From the NCBI GenBank assembly GCA_009760855.2, contig WPIO01000094.1:436001-500000 (forward strand): 64,000 bases of DNA. Reading direction: 5' to 3'. The notes under the pieces are model-generated. The model ran no database searches. It had not been told where the DNA came from and was given only the letters and a program-made list of their open reading frames with translations. Below, piece after piece: positions 36,140-47,264 of this stretch. Both the position numbers and the translations under genes were made by a program. This stretch comes from Cristatella mucedo (taxonomy: Eukaryota; Bryozoa; Phylactolaemata; Cristatellidae). Within the stretch, counting starts at the first letter, position 1. The number at the start of each line of letters is the position of its first letter.

Positions 36140-36240
36140 GAGAATAGTCACTCGCCTGCAACGGGACTCGAACCCGAGACCTAAAAACCTTTTGCATATG
36201 AGTACTTTACCAGTGGATGATACGCAGCAACTTGCTAGTA
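36140..36240 (-). repeat. tRNA-derived sequence (SINE head or tRNA pseudogene)
   Basis: On the minus strand an A-box-like string (tatcatccactgg, near 36210-36222) lies about 40 bp upstream of a perfect B box, GGTTCGAGTCC (36164-36174). The B box sits inside a clean T-arm stem CGGG/CCCG. No proper anticodon stem forms, so this is a tRNA-derived relic rather than a working tRNA gene. Confidence 0.65.
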
Positions 36241-36637
36241 CTTTACAAGAAGATAAAGTATAATTTGCTTTTTCATTTCCAGTGAAAAATGGCGGAACAA
36301 TTGTTTTTATTCCGACCATAGGAAAATGCAGATCGTTTGACTTTTGAGGAAAGGAATAGAGCTCCTGTTAGGTAAAGTGCATATTATTGGGTGGAGTAAT
36401 CATTGACTACGGCTGAATCGGTTCCGATACTTTCCAATAGCTAGAAATGAGCTTATTTCATTTACAGCAACACGAAGTCTTACATCGCCCAAGCTGTATG
36501 CTTATCTTAGTTCAGCCTTGTGGACGACTTATAAAGATAATATCCCCGAAAGATGCCCTATTTATTACTCTCTACCTTTATCCCGATTGTTCCCCAGTCT
36601 CAGTCTCATGCTCTATTCTGCTATTTTTACCTTTCTA

Positions 36638-36639
<2 letters not shown>

Positions 36640-36725
<86 letters not shown>
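36640..36725. repeat. (CT)n microsatellite
   Basis: About 85 bp of CT within a longer pyrimidine-rich stretch (36560-36920). Leu/Ser open frames here are compositional. Confidence 0.96.
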
Positions 36726-36729
<4 letters not shown>

Positions 36730-36925
36730 TCTATCTCGCTCCATCCCTTTTGTGTGTATTTTCTCTCTCTATCTCTCTGTCTTTCACTCTGCGTTTTTTT
36801 TCTGACTCCCTATCATTCTCTCTCTCTTTCTCTGTATTATCTTCTTTTTATTTATCAACATTTGTTTTCTCTCATATTCTGTTGTGATTGCCTCTTTTTT
36901 CAATCCCAGTCAGTTTTTCTTTTTT

Positions 36926-37473
36926 TCATCTAACCGACAAATGACTTTAAATAAACCGAGATTACTTAGAAATTGAGGCTCATTTCAATGCTATCTGTCT
37001 CCAAGCTTTTGTAAGAATACTTTGAGATATAGGCTCGCTTTGGATCTGAAGGGTTCGAAGTACAGCTTGGTAATGGAAACATATAGTTAGTAAATTGGGG
37101 TACCATTTCTTGCTTGCTGATAACTAAGTATTAGTCTGAAGATACATTGTACTCATACGATCACATACTGGGGTTCTCACTTTAGTTTTTAAGGTAACAC
37201 AACTTAGGGGCAACTCTGTAAGGTTTGAAGCATTATAATGAGTCAGGACACACAAGTGTGTTTGGCTAACACGTTTTTGCAGCTATTGATTTATATGACT
37301 TACTCCGGCCTGAGTAGTACTATAACTTTATTAACTTTAAAACAACATTAACTGGAATTGCATATTGTGTATCAAGGTCCTTGAAATAAAAGCAGCAACA
37401 AAACAACAGTTCATACGAGATTGGTCGCGATGCAGTGACAGTTTTGTCTAACAGCAGAAAAAAACGTATGTAC
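36926..37473. other. Intron, nothing recognised
   Basis: Intron DNA between the pyrimidine tract and the CCP exon at 37474. No further exon or repeat family was recognised. Confidence 0.45.
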
Positions 37474-37677
37474 CTAATGAGCAGTTGAGGAATGCGTTCT
37501 GTGGAGTCCATTTCCACGTTCCCATTGAAACACACGTTCCTTGTGTTCCGCCACTAATTATGGTGTACACATCTTTTGAGCATTGAACGGTCAATGTAGC
37601 ATTGACTGAATAGGATGCCTCAACGGGTGCAAGGTTGAGTAGATTTGTATTTGGATTTAATGTTGGTCCGACACAGC
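37474..37677 (-). CDS. CCP/sushi exon 9 (gamma type)
   Basis: A phase 1-1 exon with acceptor 'caacttttcag' and donor gtacat. It encodes CVGPTLNPNTN, LTVQC, SGGTQGTC, VSMGTWKWT and LNC. Four cysteines are present, but the usual Cys-x-x-Gly-Tyr turn is altered to CSKDVYT. The Ser-Gly-Gly-Thr and Gly-Thr-Trp-x-Trp motifs tie it to the gamma exons at 52946 and 57131. Confidence 0.9.
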
Positions 37678-38036
37678 CTGAAAAGTTGAAATAGCAAAAT
37701 GCCACCCTGGCTCTTTGCTTGCTCTTTGTTTCTCCTGGCTCTTTGTTACGTTTAAGCTTAACATAAAACAAACCTGATGCTCAGAATTTCCGTCATTCAG
37801 CCAATGCAATTACCTAAATGCTTTGCGTAATCTTTCCGTACAGTTCTAAAAACTAGCTGTTAGACATATGGACTAGTAGTGTGTCGGTACATTTTAGCAT
37901 TCAACCGAAACGCCAAAGCCAAGTGGAAACATTAGTTGCATTGGACATGCCTAAGCTGCAGAGGCTGAAATTGCACCACCTCGTATATGTTTTTTGCTCA
38001 GTTTCCTTTCGTGCATCTTTCTGTAATATGTATATT

Positions 38037-38039
<3 letters not shown>

Positions 38040-38101
<62 letters not shown>
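38040..38101. repeat. (TA)n microsatellite
   Basis: About 60 bp of pure TA in the intron between two exons. Confidence 0.97.
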
Positions 38102-38104
<3 letters not shown>

Positions 38105-38290
38105 ATAAGTCGGTGTCATGCAGAAGCTGTTATGCTAAGGTATTACGTGGACGTTTCGCTATGCATGTAACAGCCAAAAGTCTTCATCTCACACAACAAA
38201 AGTAAGAGAACAACATAAGTGCCACGGGAGATTAGTCGAGAAAGACAGTAGCAAAGAAGCAGCTGCTGATGATAGTAGGATAGCACTCAC

Positions 38291-38422
38291 CGCCCGTCGA
38301 CTGTTGGAGAGTGAGTGTCCTTGCACAAGAATTTGGGAAGGGGTTAAACTGTTTACAATCAGCCAATATAAAGAGGCTGTCGCTGTTGTTCTTTAATATA
38401 AGGTCCGCAACCGACATACTTG
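38291..38422 (-). CDS. Possible small non-CCP exon
   Basis: A candidate 132-nt exon with a pyrimidine-rich acceptor (cctcttccag before 38422) and a strong donor gtgagt after 38291. It is phase 1 at both ends, like its neighbours. It would encode about 44 residues with two cysteines (DCKQFNPFPNSCARTL). It does not look like a CCP, and no counterpart lies between the beta and gamma exons of the other triads. It is either a unique spacer exon or a chance match. Confidence 0.3.
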
Positions 38423-39005
38423 CTGGAAGAGGCTGCGGCTTGGGCAACTGTTCAGCAAGGTACGAGAGAGTCATTTAATAGTTTGTCAGGGTAATAAATT
38501 AGCTCAGAGTCTTTTGATCAACTCGGATTCATTGCAGTTCCATCGGCAGATGATGCACATATTTTTTTCTGCGTATTTTTGAGTTACCATCCCCGACAAA
38601 AATATAATATCCTGAGTGGCAGGCATTGAATTCGGTTATTGACTTGAGGCTAGCAAGTAAGTATCATGACTTCATTGGTCGTGCTTCTAGTCTTCTAAAT
38701 ATAAGTTTTAATCTAATTTATTTACTTTAAAAGTAAGCTGGGGAGGCTATCTGCTCTATCACCTCAAGCAATACTATGTTGGTTGGTAACCTGTAGCTGT
38801 TAAAGTACTACCTGACGCCCAAAGCCAGCATTTTTGACGTTTGCTTCTGTATTCAACTACGTTTGATAAAGGCAAAGCTTTGTATAACTGAAGTAAGTGC
38901 AAGCGACAAACATACATATTTTACTGCAACGTGGCTATAAAATAATTTGTCTCCTTGAGGGGAACGAGGAATTGAAAAAGTAGTGCAGGCATACAAGTCA
39001 CATCC
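38423..39005. other. Intron, nothing recognised
   Basis: No exon or repeat was recognised between the possible exon at 38291-38422 and the SINE at 39010. Confidence 0.4.
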
Positions 39006-39009
39006 TTTG

Positions 39010-39192
39010 GTGAGCCAGGATGGCGCACCTAGGGCGGCGGTTGCTTTTACGACCACGGCCCCAAGTTTGTGGTCTCAAATCTTCCTGTGGGCAATCCTAT
39101 ATTGCCACTGCATGCGGCGGAGATAGCCGTAAAAGCTTTTCTGTTGCTATATAAGAAGAGGCTGTTAAATCAGCTGTATTTTTATCCTTACA
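39010..39192 (+). repeat. tRNA-derived SINE, family 2, sense copy
   Basis: The plus strand has a tRNA-like head ('gatggcgcacctaggg', A box) and a decayed B-box region near 39070. The body includes 'cggagatagccgtaaaagc' and 'aagaggctgttaaatcagct'. The same head and body occur in the same order on the minus strand at 44583-44765, where the B box is perfect. Confidence 0.75.
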
Positions 39193-41503
39193 TAAGACTC
39201 CAGACGCTTATGATAAGTACACATAAATTTACCTTGCTTTCATGAACTTTCCTGATCAGTTCTTTAGAACTGCTGAGACACATCTACTGAAGCATGATGT
39301 GCCTCATATATTTAATGAGCGTAAACAAATACACACACACACACACACATATACATGAGAGCCCTTGTGCGTTATTGTTAGTTTTTCTAGAGAAATGTAA
39401 CTGACCAGGCAGAGTTTCTGACAACTCGAAGATAAGCCGTTAATAGTTGAGCCTAATACCGTCTATTCGCTTTGGAAGTATTTGAATGCGTGTATTATAA
39501 CTTTGGCTTGATGGTTTTTTCATTTGTATTCATAGTTTTTGTATTTTCTTTATAGTTTTCAATTTACAGATGTTAGCTTTATAGTTTTTTGTTGAACTTC
39601 TGTTAATATTTCGCTAAGTGTGCTGCCAACAGAGAGTCTATGAATTAGCGATCATCATTGAATAAGGATGTCAAAACACTGTGCATTTGCTCTTGCTATA
39701 TTTTAATAGCTGTTTCATTTTAAGTGTGTATTTAAGAAATTAATAGCCCTTCCGTTATCTAAAACTGCACTGAGCATCGCCAAGAAAAGGGTTGTAGTAC
39801 ACGGTAGTAATGTGAAGTAACGTACACATGTTTTGGAAAGAAAAGCAGCAAGAAAAGGTCAAATACAGCAGAAATCATGCAAAATCTCTGTCCCTGCACC
39901 ACCTTTTCATATGCGTATGTGTGGATCGCCGATTCACTGCTGTGAACCAGAATAGAAATTGATGGCTTCTGCATTATTTGCTATTGTGCTACCTCCTTAT
40001 ATTGTTTACATTTATAGACCCTTAAAACATTCAGGCGTGCCGAGCCTCTTGGTCGATGGTAATGAAAATGAAATTTAACAGTTAATGAATACCTGACCAT
40101 GTACTTTGAAACTGCAGCCAACCACATATAAAACTAAGGGCTGACTTCCTAAAGCCTTTTATATTGAGATAAGGCAGAGGGTGTTAATATTCATTTAGTC
40201 ATACACTGCCCTGTCAAAGATACGATTAACAGCTTTTTTTGACAAGTTCAGTGACACGATCTGATACTACGAACATATTTATTATGCTAGTTAGGCGTGG
40301 CGGCACCAAATCTACACATAGCAGAAGCATGGTAATGGTAACGATTGGTCTGCATAAACAAAATTCTATATTTTATTTTCTCAGAAATGAACTGACTAAC
40401 GAGGTCACAAGTCGCTAACTTGTAAAAGGCATTGAGGCACTTCCAAAAACTAAGTGAAATAAGTTCTGCATAATTATTGCTCCTATAGAAATATAATCAT
40501 TAATTTATCATACGTTTTTTTGAAAAAGAAACTGAAGAAGGGATCTAGACTATTACGGCAAGGACAACTAATTCAGGACGGCACGTGGAAGAGGTGCAAT
40601 AAGCAGATGTCAAGATCAACACCAGTATTTTTTTATTTAGTTTAAATGATTTGAAGTCTAGCAGCACGTGGCTTTTTAGTCACTACTGCAAACAAAAAAT
40701 GACTTAACTTACTTTACTTAACTACTTATATTTCTACAGAAAATTAAAGCACAAGGCTGGTATCTCGACCACTCGAAAATATGCTGTTTATTAGTGGCTG
40801 TAATCTATGCTATTTACTTTAGTATTGCCTAACTAGTGATTCCTAGAATGTTTGCAGAATTTAGCTTGATTTGTTTAGTCGCCTATTATTCAATTTTTGG
40901 AAGGATTTCGGATCATAGAACTGAATATCTATTAGCGACAGTCGCTAAATATGGATATACAATAATTTTGTGTATATGCTCTCCTAATATTAACCAAGAC
41001 ATTTATTTTTAAGTGTTTATTTTTTTAAACAAATTTGGCTTAAAACGATTATCAAAAAAGCCTTAAATGTACGGTTTTAACTTGATAAAACTCACTCATT
41101 ATTGTTATGAAAAGAAGAGGAGCTAGACAGTAGGAGAAAACTTCAAATTATTTGCAATATTGTTGTGCAACTACAATTTTTCTTTTCGTAAATTCAGGTC
41201 GATCGTGGATCCACTGTTGAGAAATTTGAGGTAATTCAATGAATTTTGTATTTACCGCTAAATAAGTGCATTCTAAACCTGCTTTATAGTGACAAACCTC
41301 TAAGCAATCTCTTTCGTATTTAGCCAATACGATAGATTTCGATCAGTGGTATTCTGAAAAACATTCGTAATTTTTACCGTAAGTCTAGAGATTGTCCCTC
41401 CGGATCGTTTTTCTGTGGTATATTTCAAAAGATATTTAACCGTTAATAAATAGCTAAATCTATACTTACAGTCGCACTGTAGCAGGTGACTGACTGCCCT
41501 TAC
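39193..41503. other. Long intron, nothing recognised
   Basis: About 2.3 kb of AT-rich intron with a short (CA)n at 39331-39350. No exon with paired splice sites and no LINE tail was found. Confidence 0.45.
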
Positions 41504-41698
41504 CTGTGGTGCATGTCAATGGTACCCCTGTTGGCCACACCCAAGAGAAAGACGAGCTGCAAGTGACACTAGAGTCACCTGCATAGCGAATGTATCCGGT
41601 CTGGCACTGTACAGCAAACGTAGTATCCTTTGAAAATGGTGCCACTTGATTCTGAACGAGAATTACCCCTTCGTTTAAAGTTGGTGCAGTCAAGCAGC
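41504..41698 (-). CDS. CCP/sushi exon 8 (beta type)
   Basis: A phase 1-1 exon with acceptor 'cctttgtag' and donor gtaagg. The module has CLTAPTL, VQCQTGY, VTC, FSWVWPTG and LTCTT. All four cysteines, the Gly-Tyr turn and the Trp are present. It belongs with the beta exons at 61975, 53259 and 32632, which share Cys-Leu-x-x-Pro-x-Leu. Confidence 0.93.
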
Positions 41699-41844
41699 CT
41701 ACAAAGGCACGATTCATAGCAAATCAAGCTGAGATATGTCCTTAAATTTTTCTAAAAATCGCAAAAAAAGTATTTCATTCATTCAACGTTAAAAAATAAA
41801 ACTATCTCAAATTAAATTACTAAACGTGGTTACACCAACTAATC

Positions 41845-42168
41845 TTCAATGAACTTGAGGTTTGAAACTCGTTCTCTTTCTGAGGATACAATACGTCTCA
41901 ACGCACACCTATTTAGGACAGCAATTGGCGGGTCCCTGTGATTCGTCCTTGATGTGCTTATGCGTGCTGACACTGTGCATGCTGCCACTAACCACATTCG
42001 CATGCTGACCCTGTGCATGTCACCCCTAACCATGTTATTCATTTTGTTTGTTTCTCAAGCCTGATTTTACTTACCATTCAATTGAATTTCACTTTGCAGC
42101 AAATGTAAAGCGCCTAGAGGGAGGTTAAGTTCTCCAAGGGCGCTTTATCAATTGAATTATTATTATTA
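41845..42168 (+). mobile_element. LINE A 3' end, sense
   Basis: About 320 bp of well-preserved 3' UTR ('cacacctatttaggacagca', 'catgctgaccctgtgcatgt'). It ends with the tail 'aagcgcctagagggaggtta' and (att)n. It sits in the intron between two CCP exons. Confidence 0.92.
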
Positions 42169-42766
42169 TTAACCGATTAAAATACTGTCAATTTGAGAGA
42201 GATGTTGAGCTTTATCTGCGAGTTCGCGAAATTAATTGTGCCATATACATTAATGATCGTCAATTAGACTTTATCGTAGCAAATATATAGCAATGGTTGG
42301 TCATGGGCTAGGCCCAAGTGTCTTTTTCGGATCCTAAGTTAAAGCAAGGCTCTAAGCTTAAACTAAAGTTAAACATATAATTTACTTTGCAATCTATAAA
42401 TTCCAAAAGATAGTACACTGGACTGCCAGTTACAACTGAAAATGTGTTGTAGTCTGTTTGCCAAGATACAACTTTTTCACAGCAGCTTATTATGAGCGAT
42501 GCGATCATTAGTCTTTTTTAACCTTTTGGGTTAAAGGTTTCGGGTGTTGGATTTTGAAAAAGCTTAAATTGTTTACTTGTTGCGTTGCAATAGCCCACAC
42601 CTCGAGGCGCAGCAGCACTGTTCTGCCTCCAAATGGTTGCATTCAAAATGAAGTGCTGGCCTTGGTAACTTAGGTTCTGTGGTCACTCTACTGTTGACTG
42701 TATTCAAATAAATATCAGCCATTTAGTAGATTACGAAGTACTGCCTTAACAAGAGTTCGTACTTAC

Positions 42767-42970
42767 TGTTTTGAAGACACTGAAGCTGGCCTTGAGGAAA
42801 AGACCAGAAATAGCTCGTACCATTGGATTCACAAATTCCGATCGTTCCACCACTGGCTGAAGCGTACCCAGGGTAGCAGACAAATGATATAGGCGACTCG
42901 CTGGTATATATAGTTCCTGGATTATCCGCAATGCGGGTGTAGGCGTACAGTACGGGCGGAGCCGAGCATC
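42767..42970 (-). CDS. CCP/sushi exon 7 (alpha type)
   Basis: A phase 1-1 exon with acceptor 'ttattttaag' and donor gtaagt. The module has CSAPPVLY, FVCYPGYASASGG, GIC, YFWSFPQG and LQCLQN. Four cysteines and the Gly-Tyr turn are present. It opens the third triad and groups with alpha exons by its Cys-Ser start and Gly-Gln-Leu-x-Cys end. Confidence 0.93.
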
Positions 42971-42989
42971 CTTAAAATAAAAAAATGAT

Positions 42990-43420
42990 TCTAAGCTCCT
43001 GGCTTTCCATTCGCTAACTTAGTATGCTAAAGGTTGGATGACAGAGCAGTTAAAATACAAGCGACGTCACCACTTATTTTTAGCACCAAGGTCCTTGTTG
43101 CAATGGTTTTATTTAACTCAGTGTGACCTGCTAACGTTACAAACCTTGTGCGAGTGCCACCAGCACTTTTTAATGCGGCAGCAGAAGTTGCAGGACTAAG
43201 ATGCTGCCATGCTTTAGTCCAGTGGTTAAGGTGCTCGCCTAGAAAAGGAGTGTGTGAACGTATTAGATGGCCGAGTTCATTGGCTCAACCCACGGAACAT
43301 ATAAAAAAACCTTGGTATAAGTTGCGTTGTCGTAACTAGCTTTACGAATCGATTTATAATATTATATTATTCGGTTTTGAGCTAATTCATTCACCTTTGT
43401 TGTGTTCCCATTCCTTGTAT
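42990..43420 (+). repeat. Dispersed repeat C, copy 1 (left part), tRNA-like core
   Basis: Shares order and sequence with 47265-47730: 'actcagtgtgacctgctaac', 'ccagcactt', 'ggactaagatg', 'attcggttttgagct' and 'cacctttgttg'. Its centre has an A-box-like 'tagtccagtggttaagg' near 43214. A LINE B insertion (43421-43887) splits it, and it resumes at 43895. Confidence 0.7.
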
Positions 43421-43887
43421 GTATCTCCGTCAGTAACTCCACAAAATCATGAAGACCATGTGGGAGTTACGCAGGAGAGTTTTGTACAACCCACTCACAG
43501 GATAAGCGGCTTTCGGTACGCATTCGGTAGCCAACAGACTTCGTCTCACGCAAAAAAGAGAAAGTGGGAAGCATAGCAGAGTCAGGAGAGCAGTTGAGGT
43601 AGTGAGTAGCATAGAAGTAGCAGTTCAGGACCACTGAAAAAGATGTGCCATAGTCGGCAGTCGGAGAGTAGTTGTCGTTGCGTAAGAATTGTGGAAGCGA
43701 GTTCCACAGTCTAGGACCTGCGGAGCTAAAGCTTCTGTCGCCAACTGTCTTTAAGCGGAGGAAAGGGACAGCTAATTTATTGTCCACACAGGACCTGAGG
43801 GCGCGAACAGGCTGAAACTGATGCAGCAGTTCAGCTAGGTACGAAGGAGCCAAGCCGTGGCGGGCCTTGTGGGCCAGCGTAAGAATT
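43421..43887 (-). mobile_element. LINE B 3' fragment with recognisable insertion boundaries
   Basis: The minus-strand element runs from its 3' end at 43421 ('gtatctccgtcagtaactcc' on plus) to a truncated 5' end at about 43887. It includes RT C-terminal coding HGLAPSYLAELLHQFQPVRA and FSSAGPRLWNSLP. The 7-bp string CTTGTAT lies at both edges (43414-43420 and 43888-43894) and looks like a target-site duplication. The related repeat at 47265-47790 lacks the insertion. Confidence 0.9.
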
Positions 43888-43894
43888 CTTGTAT

Positions 43895-43965
43895 CTAGCA
43901 TGTTGTTGCAGCAGCTCCAGCTAAACCGGCCTTATTAAGCTGGTTGATTGTATTTGCGGTAATGC
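43895..43965 (+). repeat. Dispersed repeat C, copy 1 (right part)
   Basis: 'ctagcatgttgttgcagcag' and 'ccagctaaaccggcc' match 47735-47775 ('ccagcattttgttggggcag', 'ccagctaagccggcc'), so they continue repeat C after the LINE B insertion. Confidence 0.7.
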
Positions 43966-44024
43966 TATTAAAGGTTTTTGAACTCATTTTCTTCTAAAAG
44001 CAGGGAAAATTCACCTAAAACGGA

Positions 44025-44180
44025 AGACAAGGTCAAATCCAGGCGATGGGCTGGCCCTCGTTGTTAGCACTCAGCTCAATGCACGAGCTACTCTTATTTA
44101 GCTCTGACTGAACTGCTAACCTAAGCAGGCCTCTATGAATACTACCGGCACTTATTCGTGCCACAGTAATCTTTTCATGA
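44025..44180 (+). repeat. Dispersed repeat C, partial third copy
   Basis: Contains 'gttgttagcactcagctca', 'cttatttagctctgac' and 'gaactgctaacc' in the same order as the first part of copies 1 and 2. It is shorter and more diverged. Confidence 0.5.
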
Positions 44181-44199
44181 ATAAAGCTTATCTATGGTT

Positions 44200-44582
44200 T
44201 GACCAAGCGGTTCAGGTAATAGGCTACTAATGTATACCTCCAGAGTATTGACGTGAATGGACCAATATCATCCTAGGTACCTCTGTAATTTGGGGTACCT
44301 CAGGGTTCCGAACGATGGTAAAAATAACTTACAAGTTATTGGCAAACCCAGTGTCATTCAGGTATAGGAAAGGCTGAAGCTCAGAATTGTCTGTGCCAGC
44401 TTATCTCCTGGTAAATCAGCTCAAAATCTACACATGATATTCCAACGCGACCTCTCGTAAGATAAACACATCAGCTCCACAATAATGTCTGCCTACTTTC
44501 CACAGCACAACATTACTATAATTCAGGCTTGTCTAGATAAGGATATTACGTCTAAGTTGATCGGTGCATTTTTTCATCCCGT
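44200..44582 (+). mobile_element. LINE A RT fragment, sense, left of SINE insertion
   Basis: 'cagagtattgacgtgaat', 'ggggtacctcagggttcc' (VPQGS counterpart) and 'gacctctcgtaagataaaca' follow the family order up to 'tttcatcccgt'. There a SINE interrupts the match. It continues at 44770. Confidence 0.75.
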
Positions 44583-44765
44583 TTAAATAAATAAATAAAT
44601 CCTAGCTGATTAAACAGCCTCTTTTTGTATAGCGACAGAAGAGCCTGTACGGCTATCACCACCGCTTACAGTGGCAATAAAGAATCGCCCACCGCTGGAA
44701 TCGAACCCACGACTTCGGGACCAAGGACGTGAAAGCAACCACCTTACCTAGTGTGCCATCACGGC
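44583..44765 (-). repeat. tRNA-derived SINE, family 2, antisense copy
   Basis: On the minus strand there is an A-box-like 'tgatggcacactagg' and an exact B box GGTTCGATTCC (44697-44707). The SINE body follows, and then a (taaa)n tail at 44583-44600. Its host is a LINE A copy that reads continuously across the site except for this insert. It is tRNA-derived rather than a functional tRNA: the gene body is too long and no cloverleaf forms. Confidence 0.85.
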
Positions 44766-45440
44766 TTTGACTTATGTAATTCACTGCTAGCTGGTCTACC
44801 GGCATGTGCAATCAAACCAATACAGCTGGTGCAAAACTCAGCAGCTTGACATGTCTGTCGTGAGCCTCCCACTTGCCACGTCACACCACTTCTCGCCGAC
44901 CTGCACTGGATACCAGTCAAGCAATGGATCGACTTCAAGGTTTCATTGCTCTCTTTTATGTCACTTCATTCTTCAGCTCCAGCCTATCTCTCAGATCTAT
45001 TTCCCCCAAGGCCAAGCATCGTACCACCCGCTTTTCGGAGTCCAGCAGTCTAGCAATACTTCGTTAAATCTCAAATCCTTCGGAGACCGTGCATTTAGTT
45101 CACCTCCTCCAAAAGCCAGGAACTCGGTCCCGAATTGCATCAGAAAATCCCCCGACTTGACAACGGTTAAAAAGAACTTAAAGTGCCCCTATTTAGGACA
45201 GCGTTTAGTGGGTCTCTGTTATTCGTCGTTCATGTGCTTATGCGTGCTGACACTGTGAATCTAGCCGATAACGAAATTTGCATGTTGATCATGTGCTTGT
45301 CATCCCTAATAATGTTATTCATGTTTATCAATCACGATATTTCTCACCGGTCAATCGCTTTTCCCTTTGTAACCATTTAAAAGCGCCTATAAATAGACTG
45401 AGTTCTCTGAGGGTGCATAATTAAGTTCATTTATATTGTT
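44766..45440 (+). mobile_element. LINE A 3' fragment, sense, right of SINE insertion
   Basis: Resumes with 'tgacttatgtaattcactgc', continues through 'cagctggtgcaaaactcagc' (RT C-terminus) and the 3' UTR. It ends with a weakened tail near 45380-45420 ('aagcgcctataaatagactg'). Confidence 0.85.
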
Positions 45441-45734
45441 GAGATTATTACCATTTTTTCAGCGAAAATATATATGACGGCCCAGGTCTCCGCCTCAAAC
45501 AACGTGGCACATTTGAAGCGCCTAAAACAAACTGTATTTACCTTTTTATGTCATTCAAATGAAACATAGTTGTGGCATACAAATGAATTATTTAAGATAT
45601 TTATATTATCGTGTTTTTGAACTTACCTAATCTCTTTCTTTATATATACCCTTTAGACTACAGCTATGACATGCGTGTCTAGCTTCGTTCTTACGAGCTT
45701 TTCCGACATCCAGTTAGCATTTTTCTTTTGTTTG

Positions 45735-45850
45735 ATCATGTCCCGATTAATAATAGTAATGATGCACTTGGTGAAGCGCCCTCAGAGAACTCACTAACTT
45801 TCTAGGCGCTTTAGTATTTCTGCAGAGGGAAATGCTCAAATGATTGATAT
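45735..45850 (-). mobile_element. LINE A 3' tail stub
   Basis: A taataatagtaatgatg run is followed by the tail signature 'ggtgaagcgccctcagagaa' and 'ctaggcgctttagtatttct'. The preceding 45441-45734 holds nothing recognised. Confidence 0.88.
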
Positions 45851-46094
45851 TAAATTAAAGTTTGTGTAGTCTAAACTAGAAGTGTTGTATCTCCTTTTGT
45901 CGGATTAATAGTGTCGTCATTTTTTTCCCCTATCGTACAGTTGCTATTACCTCCTGAGTGGCTTCTCATAGTGTATAATACATTTGTTACACTTTGATCT
46001 AGTGACAATTTATGTATCTTAACTTGAGTACCTAAGCAATTGTGAGTCCTACAACTTAAGCGTTAGGATTATCTAGTAAAAAAGACCATATGTC

Positions 46095-47055
46095 ATGTAT
46101 CTCCGTCAGTAACTCCACAAAGTCATAAAGACCATGTGGGTGTTATGCAGGAGAGTTTTGTGTAGCGAACTCACAGCCTAAGCGGCTTTTGGTACGCATT
46201 CGGTAGCCAACAGACTTCGTCTCACGCAACAAAGAGAAAGTGGGAAGCATAGCAGAGTTAGGTGAGCAGTTGAGGTAGTGAGTAGCATAGAAGTAGCAGT
46301 TCAGGACCGCTGAAAAAGATGTGCCATAGTCGGCAGTTGGAGAGTAGATGTCGTTGCGTAAGAATTATGGAAGCGAGTTCCACAATCTAGGACCTGCGGA
46401 GCTAAAGCTTCTGTGGCCAACTGTCTTTAAGCGTAGGAATGGGACAACTAATTTATTGTCCACACAGGACCTGAGGGCGCGAACAGGCTGAAACTGATGC
46501 AGCAGTTCGGCTAGGTACGAAGGAGCCAAGCCGTGGCGGGCCTTGTGGGTCAGCATAAGAACTTTGCTCTGTATCCTTTGCTCAACCGGCAACCACCCCA
46601 GCTCTTCCAGCAAAGGTGACACGTGCTCAAACCGCTGGGACTTGAAGACCAGCCTTGCAGCCATATTCATAGTCCGCTGTAGTGGCACAATAGCTTTCTT
46701 TGGTAGCCCAGCCAGAAGGAAATTACAATAATCAAGCCGAGACAGAACTAAAGAGCTAGTTACTTTTTTTACAAGCCACTGTGGGAGACAGCTTCTAATC
46801 TTGGATAGGGATCGGATGTGATGGCTAGCTGTGGAGGCAGTCTTCTGAAGGAAGCTTTTGAAATTGAGGCAGCTGTCAAACACGACACCTAGATTACGAG
46901 CACGTGGTGAAGGTCGCACAATAGCATCACCTATTAGAACAGCAAAGCCTTTTAATCCAGCCACAAGCTTAGGGTGTCCTATGAGAAGCAGTTCGGTTTT
47001 ATCGTCATTTAATTTCAGGAAGTTTTCGGATATCCAGGATCGAATACCATAGACA
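46095..47055 (-). mobile_element. LINE B 3' half
   Basis: The best 3' half of LINE B in the window. The 3' UTR starts at 46095 ('gtatctccgtcagtaactcc'). A 199-codon uninterrupted minus-strand frame (46964-46365) covers the RT C-terminal region, with ARNLGVVFDSCLNF, SRLDYCNFLLAGLP and WLPVEQRIQSK. The upstream end stops near 47055, within the sequence that precedes ARNLGVVF in the family. Confidence 0.92.
46365..46964 (-). pseudogene. LINE B RT C-terminal fragment, open
   Basis: 199 codons encode the thumb and C-terminal region of a CR1/L2-type RT. Motifs in order are GVVFDSCLNFKSFLQK, SRLDYCNFLLAGLP, LGWLPVEQRIQSKV, HGLAPSYLAELL and FSSAGPRLWNSLP. The frame is intact but the catalytic core is absent because the copy is 5' truncated, so it cannot be active. 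Its good preservation suggests that LINE B was active fairly recently. Confidence 0.88.
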
Positions 47056-47264
47056 TTATTTTCACCAAAAAATTGTAACTATCACTCACAGCTAATGGAA
47101 TATTTTCTAAAAATCCGGTAATTTTACCCCCTCGGAGATTCCTTCATTTATTAAATTGCTTTGGTTTATTTAATATTTCATCGAATATCCTATTACAAAA
47201 AGTGCTCAGCTAGAACAACTAATCTTCAATGTAAAGATTTGAAAATTAGTCTGAAGCTGAAAAC

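Noticed and set aside
44583-44765. Functional tRNA gene on the basis of the perfect B box
   Set aside because: The A and B boxes are followed by a long body and a (taaa)n tail. A second diverged copy shares the body, so it is a SINE. No complete cloverleaf is visible.
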